A program made the translations under genes and the position numbers. Below are positions 9,870 to 18,617 of a stretch of 43,498 bases of DNA, in pieces. Under the pieces are notes generated by a model, which saw only the letters and a list, made by a program, of their open reading frames with translations, was not told the DNA's origin and searched no databases. Origin of the DNA: Actinomycetota bacterium (GTDB taxonomy: Bacteria; Actinomycetota; Actinomycetes; Nanopelagicales; Nanopelagicaceae); assembly GCA_009701185.1 (NCBI GenBank), contig WLKQ01000005.1, positions 1-43,498 on the forward strand. The letters run 5' to 3'. Numbering within the stretch: the stretch's first letter is position 1; each line of letters begins with the position of its first letter.

Positions 9870-10984
9870 TACACGCCAACTTTCTTCGACATTAGATCCA
9901 CGAAACGATCAAAGAGGTATGCGGCATCATGGGGACCTGCGGCAGCCTCGGGGTGGTACTGAACTGAAAAGGCAGGACAATCCAACATCTGTAAACCTTC
10001 AACCACGCCGTCGTTCAGGCAAACATGCGTCACTTCACCGCGTCCATACACTGTTGTGAACTCACCATCAGTAGGTGCCGCTAGTGCAAAGCCATGATTA
10101 TGAGAAGTAATCTCAACTTTACCCGTCAATTTATCCATGACGGGCTGATTAATTCCTCGATGACCAAAGGCTAGTTTATAAGTTTCAAAGCCTAATGCTC
10201 GGCCTAGAATTTGATGGCCAAAACAAATTCCAAAAATAGGGAGCTTCTTAGCCAGTACCTCGCGAACAACTTCAATAACATCAACCATCGTCGATGGATC
10301 ACCAGGTCCATTAGAGATAAATAACCCATCTGGAGAAAGCGCCAGAATATCTGCCGCGCTTGAATCAAATGGAAGGACATGAACTTCAACGCCGCGTTCA
10401 GAAAGCGCCCTAGGAGTAGCGGCCTTGATACCTAGATCTAGCGCAGCCACTACGTACTTCTTTTCACCTTGAGCGCGCATTATATATGGCTTCTTTGTAG
10501 ACACATCTGAAACTAAAAACGCCCCTGACATCTGCGAGCTCTTTCGAACCTCGACCACCATTTCCTCGCGTGAGATCTCTAATCCAGAAAAGATTCCCAC
10601 CCGCATAGCACCTCTATCGCGCAGATGGCGCGTGAGTGCTCGAGTATCTATTCCTTGAATCCCAACCACATTTTGTGAGATCAACTCTGCTTCAAGCTCA
10701 TTTTCACTTCGCCAATTAGAGACAATTGATGAAGGATTTCGAACGACAAAACCAGCGACCCAAATTTTTTCCGATTCATTGTCTTGTGAGTTGAAGCCAG
10801 TATTTCCAATGTGTGGAGCTGTCATCACAACAACTTGCTTGTGATATGAAGGGTCGGTCAAAGTCTCTTGATAACCCGTCATGCCAGTTTGGAATACGGC
10901 TTCCCCGAAAGTTTTCCCGCTTGCACCCCATGATCGACCTTCGAAGATTCGACCATCGTCCAGTACCAAATATGCGTTAGCCAA
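9869..10984 (-). CDS. carA: Carbamoyl-phosphate synthase small (glutaminase) subunit
   Basis: This 371-residue class I glutamine amidotransferase subunit releases ammonia from glutamine for CarB. The N-terminal domain begins [17 protein letters not shown]. The catalytic triad is in the C-terminal half: Cys in [13 protein letters not shown], and His and Glu in [12 protein letters not shown]. The codon directly after the pyrC stop is TTG, used here as the start since no better in-frame start precedes the conserved N-terminus; a GGGGTGG stretch upstream may act as its ribosome site. The rare start could lower CarA output relative to its neighbours. Confidence 0.96.
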   Translation of the reverse strand: MANAYLVLDDGRIFEGRSWGASGKTFGEAVFQTGMTGYQETLTDPSYHKQVVVMTAPHIGNTGFNSQDNESEKIWVAGFVVRNPSSIVSNWRSENELEAELISQNVVGIQGIDTRALTRHLRDRGAMRVGIFSGLEISREEMVVEVRKSSQMSGAFLVSDVSTKKPYIMRAQGEKKYVVAALDLGIKAATPRALSERGVEVHVLPFDSSAADILALSPDGLFISNGPGDPSTMVDVIEVVREVLAKKLPIFGICFGHQILGRALGFETYKLAFGHRGINQPVMDKLTGKVEITSHNHGFALAAPTDGEFTTVYGRGEVTHVCLNDGVVEGLQMLDCPAFSVQYHPEAAAGPHDAAYLFDRFVDLMSKKVGV

Positions 10985-12277
10985 TTAAGCGACCACCCCA
11001 TCGATAAGCGTGGCTTTTCCTTTGAAGAATGTGTGTGTAACTACACCTGGAAGTTCATAACCATGAAATGGCGTGTTACGACTTCGAGATTGAACAATGT
11101 CGCGATCTACAATCCATGTTTTGGATGGATCAATTACGCTGATATGTGCACGTGCACCAACAACCAATCCTTGACCTTGATCAAAATAGGCACCAATAGC
11201 CGCAGGGGCAGTAGACATGCGAGTGGCTACTCCCTGCCAGGTTAGTAATCCAGTATCTACCATTGTCTTTTGAACTATAGAGAGCGCAGTTTCCAGACCC
11301 AGCATTCCAAATGATGCCTCTTGCCATTCGCATTCTTTTGATTCCATCGTATGTGGCGCATGATCAGTTGCAACGATATCAATAGTGCCATCAGCCAAAG
11401 CCTCACGTAAAGCTTGTACGTCTTTTTCTGTTCGAAGCGGTGGATTAACCTTAAATATAGGATCATATGTACTAGCCAATTCATCAGTTAACAGCAGGTG
11501 ATGCGGAGTAACTTCAGCGGTCACATTAATTCCACGTGCCTTAGCCCACCTAATAATCTCTACTCCCCCTGCAGTTGTGACATGACATACATGCAGTCGA
11601 GATTGAACATGATCGGTGAGTAAAACATCTCTGGCGATAATTGCTTCCTCAGCAATCGCAGGCCATCCTCGCAAACCTAATCGTGCAGATATTTCGCCCT
11701 CATTCATCTGTGATCCAACGGTCAATCGTGGCTCTTGTGCGTGCTGAGCGATAACGCCATCAAATTTCTTTATATATTCAAGCGCGCGACGCATTACTAA
11801 TGGATCGAATACGCACATGCCATCATCACTAAAGACACGAACGCGTGCAACTGAATCAGCCATGGCGCCGATTTCAGATAACGCTTCACCTTTTAATCCT
11901 TGCGTTACAGCACCGATTGGAAATACATCTAGAAGGCCAGCAGCTTGACCTAGTCGATACACCTGCTCGACAACACCGGCATTATCTGCCACTGGCGATG
12001 TATTGGCCATCGCCGATAAGGCCGTAAAGCCACCTTTTGCTCCTGCACGAGATGCTGATTCAACAGTCTCTGCATCTTCGCGACCTGGTTCACGCAGATG
12101 CGTATGAAGATCTACCAAGCCAGGCAAAATAACGCTGCCAGTAACATCGATAATGGTCGCATCGGCCTCGTTCACCGTGGCATCAATCGCGCTGATTGAA
12201 TCGCCAACGATCAGAATGTTACGCATAGAGCCGTCAGGCAGTGAGCCGCCTTTAAGAACAAATTTTGTTTCAGACAT
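10985..12277 (-). CDS. pyrC: Dihydroorotase
   Basis: This 430-residue class I amidohydrolase cyclises carbamoyl aspartate to dihydroorotate. Zinc ligands are visible in LPGLVDLHTHLREPG (HxH near residue 56), and the DATDHAPH-type motif appears as IVATDHAPHTMESKE. VFSDDGMCV and ITAEVTPHH-like VTAEVTPHHLLLTDE are also typical. It overlaps the pyrB stop by one base (TAATG) and ends immediately before carA. Mycobacterial and Streptomyces pyr clusters have the same pyrB-pyrC-car order, sometimes with a small membrane protein gene between pyrC and carA that is absent here. Confidence 0.96.
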   Translation of the reverse strand: MSETKFVLKGGSLPDGSMRNILIVGDSISAIDATVNEADATIIDVTGSVILPGLVDLHTHLREPGREDAETVESASRAGAKGGFTALSAMANTSPVADNAGVVEQVYRLGQAAGLLDVFPIGAVTQGLKGEALSEIGAMADSVARVRVFSDDGMCVFDPLVMRRALEYIKKFDGVIAQHAQEPRLTVGSQMNEGEISARLGLRGWPAIAEEAIIARDVLLTDHVQSRLHVCHVTTAGGVEIIRWAKARGINVTAEVTPHHLLLTDELASTYDPIFKVNPPLRTEKDVQALREALADGTIDIVATDHAPHTMESKECEWQEASFGMLGLETALSIVQKTMVDTGLLTWQGVATRMSTAPAAIGAYFDQGQGLVVGARAHISVIDPSKTWIVDRDIVQSRSRNTPFHGYELPGVVTHTFFKGKATLIDGVVA

Positions 12278-13224
12278 TAGTTCGACTCCGATCCTGATGG
12301 TGCTCCAGCGAGTAAGACGTAGAGAATTGCCATTCGTACGCTGACCCCGTTTGCCACCTGTTCGACTATGACAGATCTAGCGCTATCGGCAACTTCAGCT
12401 GCAATCTCTAGACCTCTATTCATCGGACCAGGATGCATGATGATCGCATGCGGCTGCATGAGAGCAAGACGCTGCAGATTTAACCCGAAATATCTGGAGT
12501 ACTCACGGGCATTGGGGAAAAAGAGATCGCTCATTCGTTCTTGTTGCACGCGAAGCATCATCACAACATCCACCTGCGATAGAACCGAATCCAGATCGTA
12601 TGAAATGGTTGCTGGCCAACTCTCTACTCCGACCGGCAACAAAGTTGGAGGCGCTACTAGAGTCACGTGCGCTCCGAGAAGATTGAGCAGCAAGACATTC
12701 GACCTTGCAACACGAGAATGCAACACATCACCCACGATTGCAACTTTAATCCCAGCCAAATCTGCGGCACCTTTGCCTAAATGTTTGCGAATCGTGAACG
12801 CATCCAAAAGCGCCTGACTAGGGTGCTCATGTGTTCCATCGCCGGCATTGATAACACTTCCGGTCATCCACTCTAAATCCGCTAAACGTTGCGGTGCACC
12901 AGATGCTCCGTGTCGAATTACCACTGCATCGGCTCCCATTGCTTGCAATGTCATCGCTGTATCTTTAAGTGACTCACCCTTACTGATACTAGAACCCTTG
13001 GCTGAGAAGTTAATAACATCTGCTGACAATCGCTTAGCCGCAGCTTCAAATGAAATGCGCGTTCGAGTGGAATCTTCTGCAAACAAGTTCACAATTGTTC
13101 GCCCTCGAAGCGTTGGAAGTTTCTTAACTTGCCCATCACTAATACGGGACAACTCTGTTGCTGTGTCTAGAATTCCAATGGCGTCAGTTAAAGAGAGATC
13201 ATTGATAGAGAGTAAGTGGCGCAT
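12277..13224 (-). CDS. pyrB: Aspartate carbamoyltransferase catalytic subunit
   Basis: This 315-residue transferase joins carbamoyl phosphate and aspartate, the committed step of pyrimidine synthesis. [19 protein letters not shown] contains the carbamoyl-phosphate STRTR motif (about residue 53); [14 protein letters not shown] and [12 protein letters not shown] are also diagnostic. No regulatory subunit PyrI gene is nearby, as expected in actinobacteria, where control is by PyrR. The start overlaps the pyrR stop by one base, so its translation probably depends on ribosomes that have read pyrR. Confidence 0.97.
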   Translation of the reverse strand: MRHLLSINDLSLTDAIGILDTATELSRISDGQVKKLPTLRGRTIVNLFAEDSTRTRISFEAAAKRLSADVINFSAKGSSISKGESLKDTAMTLQAMGADAVVIRHGASGAPQRLADLEWMTGSVINAGDGTHEHPSQALLDAFTIRKHLGKGAADLAGIKVAIVGDVLHSRVARSNVLLLNLLGAHVTLVAPPTLLPVGVESWPATISYDLDSVLSQVDVVMMLRVQQERMSDLFFPNAREYSRYFGLNLQRLALMQPHAIIMHPGPMNRGLEIAAEVADSARSVIVEQVANGVSVRMAILYVLLAGAPSGSESN

Positions 13225-13757
13225 TAGTTGCTCTCCCCTTCGATTAATACTTCATCGATGCCATCTATCTCCGTTAAATGCACGCGAACCGATTGTGTCG
13301 GTGATGTTGGGAGATTCTTTCCAACATAATCAGCGCGAATAGGCAACTCCCGGTGTCCTCGATCAACTAATACCGCTAGCTGTACCGAACGTGGGCGACC
13401 GATTTCACCAAGTGCATCTAATGCTGCTCGTATTGTTCTGCCCGAGAAAAACACATCGTCAATTAATACAACGTCTCTACCTTCAATTCCAGAACTTGGT
13501 ATGGATGTTGGCATAATGGCTCTGAGTGGACGCATTCTTAAATCATCGCGGTGCATCGTAATGTCGAGCATTCCGACTGCTACGTCACGGCCTTCGATTG
13601 TTGAGATTGTTTGAGATATACGGGTGGCTAAATGAGCACCACGAGTTGGAATACCCAAGAGAATAATATTCTCAGCGCCTTGATTTCTTTCAAGGATTTC
13701 ATGGGAAATACGGATCAACGCACGTGAAATATCCGGTGCGGACAGGGCAACACTCAT
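13224..13757 (-). CDS. pyrR: PyrR, pyrimidine operon regulatory protein
   Basis: This is a 177-residue phosphoribosyltransferase-fold RNA-binding regulator, often with weak uracil phosphoribosyltransferase activity. The PRPP loop is [18 protein letters not shown], and [16 protein letters not shown] is the family N-terminal strand. The track start (GTG at 13820) is rejected: the ATG at 13757 has a strong AAGGAG 6-12 nt upstream, and the predicted promoter lies between the two. As first gene of the pyr operon it probably senses UMP/UTP and represses by binding the hairpin next to its own ribosome site. Confidence 0.95.
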   Translation of the reverse strand: MSVALSAPDISRALIRISHEILERNQGAENIILLGIPTRGAHLATRISQTISTIEGRDVAVGMLDITMHRDDLRMRPLRAIMPTSIPSSGIEGRDVVLIDDVFFSGRTIRAALDALGEIGRPRSVQLAVLVDRGHRELPIRADYVGKNLPTSPTQSVRVHLTEIDGIDEVLIEGESN

Positions 13758-13763
13758 CGTAAA

Positions 13764-13770
13764 TCTCCTT
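13764..13770 (-). promoter_or_regulatory. Shine-Dalgarno of pyrR
   Basis: AAGGAGA on the minus strand, with six bases (TTTACG) before the ATG at 13757. It fixes the pyrR start and begins one base after the 3' arm of the putative PyrR-binding hairpin, so a protein clamped on that hairpin would block ribosome access. Confidence 0.85.
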
Positions 13771-13771
13771 C

Positions 13772-13789
13772 CCCATCTCACAGGATGGG
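13772..13789 (-). promoter_or_regulatory. Putative PyrR-binding RNA hairpin (translational operator)
   Basis: The minus strand reads CCCATC-CTGTGA-GATGGG, a perfect 6-bp stem with a 6-nt loop. The core UCCUGUGAG matches the PyrR binding-loop consensus ARUCCNGNGAGGYU over the invariant UCCNGNGAG. PyrR-dependent translational repression with such a loop before pyrR is described for Mycobacterium smegmatis. There is no room for, or sign of, the antiterminator/terminator pair of the Bacillus attenuation system, so translational control is inferred. Confidence 0.8.
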
Positions 13790-13810
13790 TCGTTAAAGGA
13801 TGCAGGCGCG

Positions 13811-13840
13811 AGCATATCACCGACCGCCCGGTGCTGTGGA
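13811..13840 (-). promoter_or_regulatory. Possible pyr operon promoter
   Basis: TATGCT (13811-13816) fits a -10 hexamer, with TCCACA 18 bases upstream as a weak -35 (four of six). Transcription would start near 13804, giving a leader of about 45 nt that contains only the hairpin and ribosome site. Inferred by eye and not strong. Confidence 0.35.
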
Positions 13841-13882
13841 TAACCCTCTGGGGTATGACCGCGCACCCTTAAAGTGGCAACT

Positions 13883-14377
13883 ATGCACACAACAACCCAG
13901 ACAATCTCTGCCCGTCTACGCTCACTACGTCTTAGCAAAAACCTCTCTTTACGAGATGTCCAAATCCTTAGTAACGGTCGCATCCCTGCAGTAGTTCTCG
14001 GCTCATATGAACGCGGTGACCGATCCCTCAGCGTTAGCCGAGCTATACAAATTGCCGAGATTTACCAAATGCCCCTTACCTATCTTCTCTCTGAGCCTAA
14101 GCGGGTATTGGAGACTCAAAGTTATTGTGTGATTGATCTACGAAGATTGCGACTTCTTATATCAGAGCGCTCCCTAATCGCTAATGATGATGAACTAATG
14201 CGCGCGATTATTACTTTCATTTCGGCAATCGTGGAGTTGAGGAATGATTGGAATGGTGAAGTCTTATCGATTCGCGAGAGTGATGTAAAGCTAGTAGCTC
14301 TAGCATCAGGAAGCGATTGCGAAAGCATTGTGGTTGAATTGGAACGAAATGAGTTGCTTATAAAACTAGAGCGATAA
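13883..14377 (+). CDS. bldD: BldD-family transcriptional regulator with c-di-GMP-binding signature
   Basis: This 164-residue protein has an N-terminal Xre-type helix-turn-helix (about 7-70: SARLRSLRLSKNLSLRDVQ, then VVLGSYERGDRSLSVSRAIQ, the hallmark of Streptomyces BldD). Its C-terminal domain contains RNDWNGEVLSIRESD, an exact RxD-x8-RxxD, the motif through which Streptomyces BldD binds tetrameric cyclic di-GMP and dimerises on DNA. Position between pyrR and nusB is the same as in Streptomyces. The start is uncertain: the track uses GTG at 13874; ATG at 13883 is preferred because TAAAGT just upstream could be the -10 of a leaderless transcript. Its 3' end overlaps nusB antisense by 12 nt. 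Confidence 0.92.
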   Translation: MHTTTQTISARLRSLRLSKNLSLRDVQILSNGRIPAVVLGSYERGDRSLSVSRAIQIAEIYQMPLTYLLSEPKRVLETQSYCVIDLRRLRLLISERSLIANDDELMRAIITFISAIVELRNDWNGEVLSIRESDVKLVALASGSDCESIVVELERNELLIKLER

Positions 14378-14788
14378 ACTCTCTTTTATTGAAGCAATAC
14401 GTCCTAGGACTCCGTGAATAAATCCGGCAGAGTCATCAGTGGAGAGTTCGCGAGCTAAATCCAAGGCTTCATCAATTGCAACGGCATCTGGGATCTGCTC
14501 GCCCCAAAGTATTTCATAAATACCTAGTCTTAAGATATTTCTATCAACTGCTGGAAGTCGATCCATATCCCAGCCTTGAGCATAAGTAGTAATCAATTCA
14601 TCGATTTTACGATAGTGCTCGCTGATGCCAACAATCAACTCTCTTGTGTAGTCGCGAATCGGACGTGCATCGGGTCCCTCTTCAACGACGTCACGTACAA
14701 CTAAGGTTTCAAGTGCGTTAGTCCCGCGAATATCGGCTTCAAATAATAAATCAAGTGCGGCCTTACGAGCTTTACTGCGTGCTGACAC
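14366..14788 (-). CDS. nusB: Transcription antitermination factor NusB
   Basis: This 140-residue all-helical RNA-binding protein pairs with NusE (S10) on boxA of rRNA transcripts. SARSKARKAALDLLFEADIRG at the N-terminus and DRNILRLGIYEILW plus VAIDEALDLARELSTDDSAGFIHGVLGRI at the C-terminus are diagnostic. It starts on the last base of the efp stop codon and converges on bldD with a 12-nt antisense overlap, leaving no room for a conventional terminator between the two. Confidence 0.97.
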   Translation of the reverse strand: MSARSKARKAALDLLFEADIRGTNALETLVVRDVVEEGPDARPIRDYTRELIVGISEHYRKIDELITTYAQGWDMDRLPAVDRNILRLGIYEILWGEQIPDAVAIDEALDLARELSTDDSAGFIHGVLGRIASIKESLSL

Positions 14789-15348
14789 TAGTTAGCGCGA
14801 CCTTGGTATGACCCATCGCGAGTATCGACCATGACAACCTCGTCCTGCTTTATAAAAAGTGGAACCTGAATTTCAATTCCAGTTTCAACTGTCGCTGGCT
14901 TAGTTCCACCAGAAGAGCGATCTCCCTGAATTCCCGGCTCAGTGTACGTAATCTTTAAAGGAACAGAGGCGGCGAGTTCAATATAAAGAGGGTTTCCTTC
15001 GTGGACGGCTACAACGGCATCGGTATTTTCAAGCATGTAATTTGCCATATCGCCAACTGTGGCTTGAGAAATAGTCATTTGATCGTATGTCTTTGCATCC
15101 ATAAAAACGAAGTCGTCACCCTCTTTGTAGAGATACTGCATATCACGCTTTTCCAAAATTTCGATATCAATCTTGACGCCTGAGTTGAATGTGCGATCGA
15201 TAACCTTGCCGGTCAAAACCGATTTCAACTTTGTTCGAACGAATGCTGGTCCCTTGCCTGGTTTAACGTGCTGAAACTCAACAACATTCCACAATTGACC
15301 TTCAATATCTAAGGTGATGCCATTCTTAAGATCAGCTGTTGTTGCCAC
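14788..15348 (-). CDS. efp: Translation elongation factor P
   Basis: This 186-residue three-domain factor rescues ribosomes stalled at polyproline. The N-terminal KOW-like domain exposes the loop [16 protein letters not shown] with Lys32 at the tip inside PGKGP, the palindromic loop described for the actinobacterial EF-P subgroup that works without lysine modification. The C-terminal domain ends [27 protein letters not shown], as usual. The start is GTG with TGGAG about 8 nt upstream. The 83-nt gap upstream, to aroQ, probably holds its own promoter, with no clear boxes. Confidence 0.97.
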   Translation of the reverse strand: MATTADLKNGITLDIEGQLWNVVEFQHVKPGKGPAFVRTKLKSVLTGKVIDRTFNSGVKIDIEILEKRDMQYLYKEGDDFVFMDAKTYDQMTISQATVGDMANYMLENTDAVVAVHEGNPLYIELAASVPLKITYTEPGIQGDRSSGGTKPATVETGIEIQVPLFIKQDEVVMVDTRDGSYQGRAN

Positions 15349-15431
15349 GGTAAAACTCCAGTCGCTTAGATAGTTTTTCGGCCACCGATTCTGATGGCAA
15401 GGGTGTAAGGATACCCGTTAAAAGTACGTGC

Positions 15432-15872
15432 TCAGTTCGCCCCGCTGAGCAGGTTTTTCAGAGCAATAATGGCTAAGACATATGAGTTGGGGCCAAATCC
15501 TGCGATTGTTCCATGCGCAACGCCCGAAATAACAGATGTATGTCTGAACTCTTCGCGGGACATTGGATTAGATAGATGAACTTCAATTAACGGCGCTTTC
15601 AAAAGCTCGGCTGCATCGCGAATTGCATACGAATAATGCGTAAATGCGGCTGGATTAATAATGACTGGAGTACGTGAGTCAGCTGCATCGTGCAGCCAAC
15701 CAATAATCGTTGCCTCATCATCGCTTTGACGCACCTCTGCATCAAGACCATGGGATTTAGCAGCGCTTTCAATAAGACTCTTTAGTTCACCGTAATTAAG
15801 GTCACCGTAGATAGATGAGTCCCGGATATCTAATCGTGCCAAATTAGGGCCGTTGATCACAAGAATCTTCAT
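15432..15872 (-). CDS. aroQ: 3-dehydroquinate dehydratase, type II
   Basis: This 146-residue enzyme dehydrates 3-dehydroquinate to 3-dehydroshikimate (shikimate pathway step 3), forming dodecamers. ILVINGPNLARLDIRDSSIYG contains the catalytic Tyr of the flexible lid; IINPAAFTHYSYAIRDA and EVHLSNPMSREEFRHTSVIS contain the His and Asn/Ser contacts. The usual NGPNLNxLG is NGPNLARLD here, at positions that also vary in mycobacteria. It overlaps aroB by 4 nt. Confidence 0.96.
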   Translation of the reverse strand: MKILVINGPNLARLDIRDSSIYGDLNYGELKSLIESAAKSHGLDAEVRQSDDEATIIGWLHDAADSRTPVIINPAAFTHYSYAIRDAAELLKAPLIEVHLSNPMSREEFRHTSVISGVAHGTIAGFGPNSYVLAIIALKNLLSGAN

Positions 15873-16924
15873 GAGCTAATTCTCTCATATGCACTGCGTA
15901 GTTCACTCTCGTTGAGATCTTCTAGGCGTATGGTTTGACCCAGAGCATTGAGCACAACAAATCGAAGTTGTGAACCCCGTGATTTCTTATCTAGGGCCAA
16001 GAGCGGCCATAGAGCAGGCCATGCTGAGGCTGGATAGTCAATAGGTAAACCAAGCTCTGATAGCAGACGGCGATGTTGGGCAACTATTTGCGAATCAATC
16101 AAGCCTCTGGCGTGTGCCAGTTCAGCGGCGTAGACCAAGCCAATCGAAATCGCTTCCCCATGGCGCATTGAATACTTTGCGTGAATCTCAATGGCATGGC
16201 CCAAAGTGTGACCGTAATTGAGAACTTCACGGGCAAAACTTTCTTTGAAATCACTACTGACAACATCGGCTTTGACTTGAACCGAACGCGATATCAAATC
16301 GATAACTACGTCAGAATCGACGCGCACAGTTTGAAGACTCCGTCCATCCAGAAGATTCAATATCTCAGTATCACTTATGAATCCACATTTAATGACTTCG
16401 GCTAAGCCCGCAGCGAAGTCACGATCAGAGAGAGTATTGAGCCACGCTATATCGATGATCACCGTAAGTGGAGAATAGAATGCACCAATTAAGTTTTTGC
16501 CGTAATCACTATTAATGCCGGTCTTGCCACCCACCGAAGCATCAACCATTCCGGCAACACTCGTTGGTACGGCTATCCAATCTATTCCGCGCAACCAGGT
16601 AGATGCTGCAAATCCTGCTAAGTCAGTTACTGCGCCTCCACCTATACCGATAATCAAGTCTGAGCGAGTGAAACCAGCAGCACCCAGCCAATTCCAAACC
16701 GAGGATAAGGTCGCAATACTCTTAGCTGACTCTCCATCGCTTACTTCGAAGAAGTGAAACTCTGCATCAACATCTGCATCAAAGCGAATGGCATCTCGCA
16801 TCGTTGTTGAATAAATTACCGCAACACGTGAACGACCTTGGGCCATCTTGAGTACTTCACTCTTCCAGTCACATCCAATAATTACTTCATAACTTCTCTC
16901 GGCATGTACGGCAATGCTCTTCAC
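15869..16924 (-). CDS. aroB: 3-dehydroquinate synthase
   Basis: This 351-residue NAD- and metal-dependent enzyme turns DAHP into 3-dehydroquinate. DLIIGIGGGAVTDLAGFAASTWLRGI is the NAD-binding glycine-rich segment, followed by PTSVAGMVDASVGGKTGIN; the metal-binding GHTLGHAIE motif lies near residue 240. It overlaps aroQ and aroK by 4 nt each, so the three are probably translated in a coupled way. Confidence 0.97.
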   Translation of the reverse strand: MKSIAVHAERSYEVIIGCDWKSEVLKMAQGRSRVAVIYSTTMRDAIRFDADVDAEFHFFEVSDGESAKSIATLSSVWNWLGAAGFTRSDLIIGIGGGAVTDLAGFAASTWLRGIDWIAVPTSVAGMVDASVGGKTGINSDYGKNLIGAFYSPLTVIIDIAWLNTLSDRDFAAGLAEVIKCGFISDTEILNLLDGRSLQTVRVDSDVVIDLISRSVQVKADVVSSDFKESFAREVLNYGHTLGHAIEIHAKYSMRHGEAISIGLVYAAELAHARGLIDSQIVAQHRRLLSELGLPIDYPASAWPALWPLLALDKKSRGSQLRFVVLNALGQTIRLEDLNESELRSAYERISS

Positions 16925-17424
16925 TGGGTGGCCTCGACAATCTGTGCAACGAGTTCTTTCACGCTACTTCCCTCAACTTTAATAACTGCAGTTGCTAAAC
17001 GCTCATACACTGGGCGGCGCACTTCATTGAGTTCTTGCCATTGTGCGCGAGGATTACCCAACAAAAGTGGACGATCTCGATTAAAACCTACACGTGCAGC
17101 GGCAATAGCAAGTGAGACGTCAAGAAAAACTAGATGCGCATCAACTTCGACTAGCAGTGCCTGAGCGCGTTCGGCTATCGGTGCTCCCCCACCAAGAGAC
17201 AAGACGCAATCTGGAATTAATAGACACTCATTAAGTACGTCAAATTCGAGATCTCTAAAGAACTCTTCGCCTTTTGTAATGAAAATATCTGAAATCTTCA
17301 TTCCACTTTTTTCCTCGATGACAACATCTGAATCGACGAATGCGATTTTCAAATGTCTGGCAAGGGCCTTACCTACGGTGCTCTTACCGGCCCCTGGAGG
17401 ACCAATTAAAATAATATGTGGCAT
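16921..17424 (-). CDS. aroK: Shikimate kinase
   Basis: This 167-residue P-loop kinase phosphorylates shikimate. IILIGPPGAGKSTVGKALA is the Walker A loop, FVDSDVVIEEKSGMKISDIF contains the shikimate-binding Asp, and VLSLGGGAP is the GGG shikimate-contact motif; RPLLLGNPRAQW is the lid region. It lies 5 nt after aroC and overlaps aroB by 4 nt. Confidence 0.96.
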   Translation of the reverse strand: MPHIILIGPPGAGKSTVGKALARHLKIAFVDSDVVIEEKSGMKISDIFITKGEEFFRDLEFDVLNECLLIPDCVLSLGGGAPIAERAQALLVEVDAHLVFLDVSLAIAAARVGFNRDRPLLLGNPRAQWQELNEVRRPVYERLATAVIKVEGSSVKELVAQIVEATQ

Positions 17425-17429
17425 AAGTC

Positions 17430-18617
17430 CTACTTGAAGTTGAGATTTTGAATGTAACTTTCAAAGTTACGACGAGTCTCACCGACAGAGTCTCCACCAA
17501 ACTTTTCTAGTACGGCCTCGGCTAATACAAGTGCGACCATCGCTTCAGCTACAACTCCGGCGGCCGGAACCGCGCAGACATCTGAACGCTGATTGATAGC
17601 TTTGGCTGGCGCACCTGTTGCGACATCGATTGTGTCCAACGCTTTAGGGACCGTAGAAATAGGTTTCATGGCTGCTCGAACACGCAGAATTTCACCATTA
17701 GACATTCCACCTTCGGTACCGCCTGCGCGATCGGTACGTCTTACGATTTTGCCATGGGAGTCTTTTTCGATTTCATCATGTGCTTTAGAGCCACGACGTT
17801 CGGCAGTTGCAAAACCATCACCTAGCTCTACTCCTTTAATGGCTTGAATACCCATCAATGCACCTGCTAGTCGAGAATCTAAGCGGCGATCCCAATGAAC
17901 GTGGGAGCCTAATCCGGGCGGCATATTAAATGCTAAAACTTCAACCACGCCACCCAATGTGTCTCCATCTGAGTGTGCGCTTTCGATTTCAGCGAGCATG
18001 CGTTCACTTGTTGGAAGATCGGCACAGCGAACAGGATCGCTGTCAATGCGTTTCATATCCGAAGCCTGAGGTAGAGCGGAATCATCAGGTACTCGCACAG
18101 ATCCAATTGATAACACGTGACTAAGAATCGTTATTCCTACACTCTGTTCTAAAAACTGACGCGCTACTGCACCAAGTGCCACGCGAGCTGCTGTCTCACG
18201 TGCACTAGCTCTCTCTAGAATTGGTCTGGCATCATCTAAATCATATTTTTGCATTCCAACTAAATCTGCATGGCCAGGGCGTGGTCGTGTCAATGGTGCA
18301 TTGCGCGCAAGATTTTTGATCTCATCTTCTGACACCGGGTCGGCTGACATAATCTTTTCCCATTTTGGCCACTCAGAATTATCGATCTGAATTGCAATCG
18401 GGCCGCCTTGAGTCTGACCATGTCGAACGCCACCGAGAATTGTTACTTTATCGGCCTCGAAAGTTTGACGTGCGCCACGTCCGGCTCCGAGTCGGCGACG
18501 TTGCAAGTGATAATCAATATCAGCGGTCGTCACAGAGACACTTGCAGGAATCCCCTCTAGAATTGCACTGAGGGCTTGACCGTGTGATTCACCAGCTGTT
18601 AACCAACGCATGTGCAT
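17430..18617 (-). CDS. aroC: Chorismate synthase
   Basis: This roughly 395-residue FMN-dependent enzyme makes chorismate, the branch point to aromatic amino acids and folate. [37 protein letters not shown] and the late [22 protein letters not shown] are signatures. The track start at 18638 adds residues before the conserved [14 protein letters not shown] at 18617 or 18611 is more likely. Either start lies within the last codons of the prepilin peptidase gene, a 23-29 nt overlap, with only a weak purine stretch as ribosome site. Confidence 0.95.
   Translation of the reverse strand: MHMRWLTAGESHGQALSAILEGIPASVSVTTADIDYHLQRRRLGAGRGARQTFEADKVTILGGVRHGQTQGGPIAIQIDNSEWPKWEKIMSADPVSEDEIKNLARNAPLTRPRPGHADLVGMQKYDLDDARPILERASARETAARVALGAVARQFLEQSVGITILSHVLSIGSVRVPDDSALPQASDMKRIDSDPVRCADLPTSERMLAEIESAHSDGDTLGGVVEVLAFNMPPGLGSHVHWDRRLDSRLAGALMGIQAIKGVELGDGFATAERRGSKAHDEIEKDSHGKIVRRTDRAGGTEGGMSNGEILRVRAAMKPISTVPKALDTIDVATGAPAKAINQRSDVCAVPAAGVVAEAMVALVLAEAVLEKFGGDSVGETRRNFESYIQNLNFK

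Noticed and set aside
13758-13820. GTG start of pyrR at 13820 in the ORF track, adding 21 residues
   Set aside because: The added residues (ICSRLHPLTTHPVRW...) are read from the hairpin and the ribosome site; ATG 13757 has AAGGAG upstream and starts the conserved protein.
13818-13833. Small inverted repeat CACCG-N6-CGGTG in the pyrR/bldD intergenic region
   Set aside because: Five-base arms inside a putative promoter spacer, expected by chance; no known site matches.
13840-13860. BldD box for autoregulation (TAACCCTCTGGGGTATGA)
   Set aside because: The half-sites resemble TNAC and GTNA but are 8 bases apart instead of 5, and the right half ends GTAT; the match is too poor to call.
15349-15431. 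Terminator or riboswitch in the 83-nt gap between aroQ and efp
   Set aside because: Only a 4-5 bp stem (GGGTATCC...ACACCC) without a U tract is visible, and no riboswitch core.
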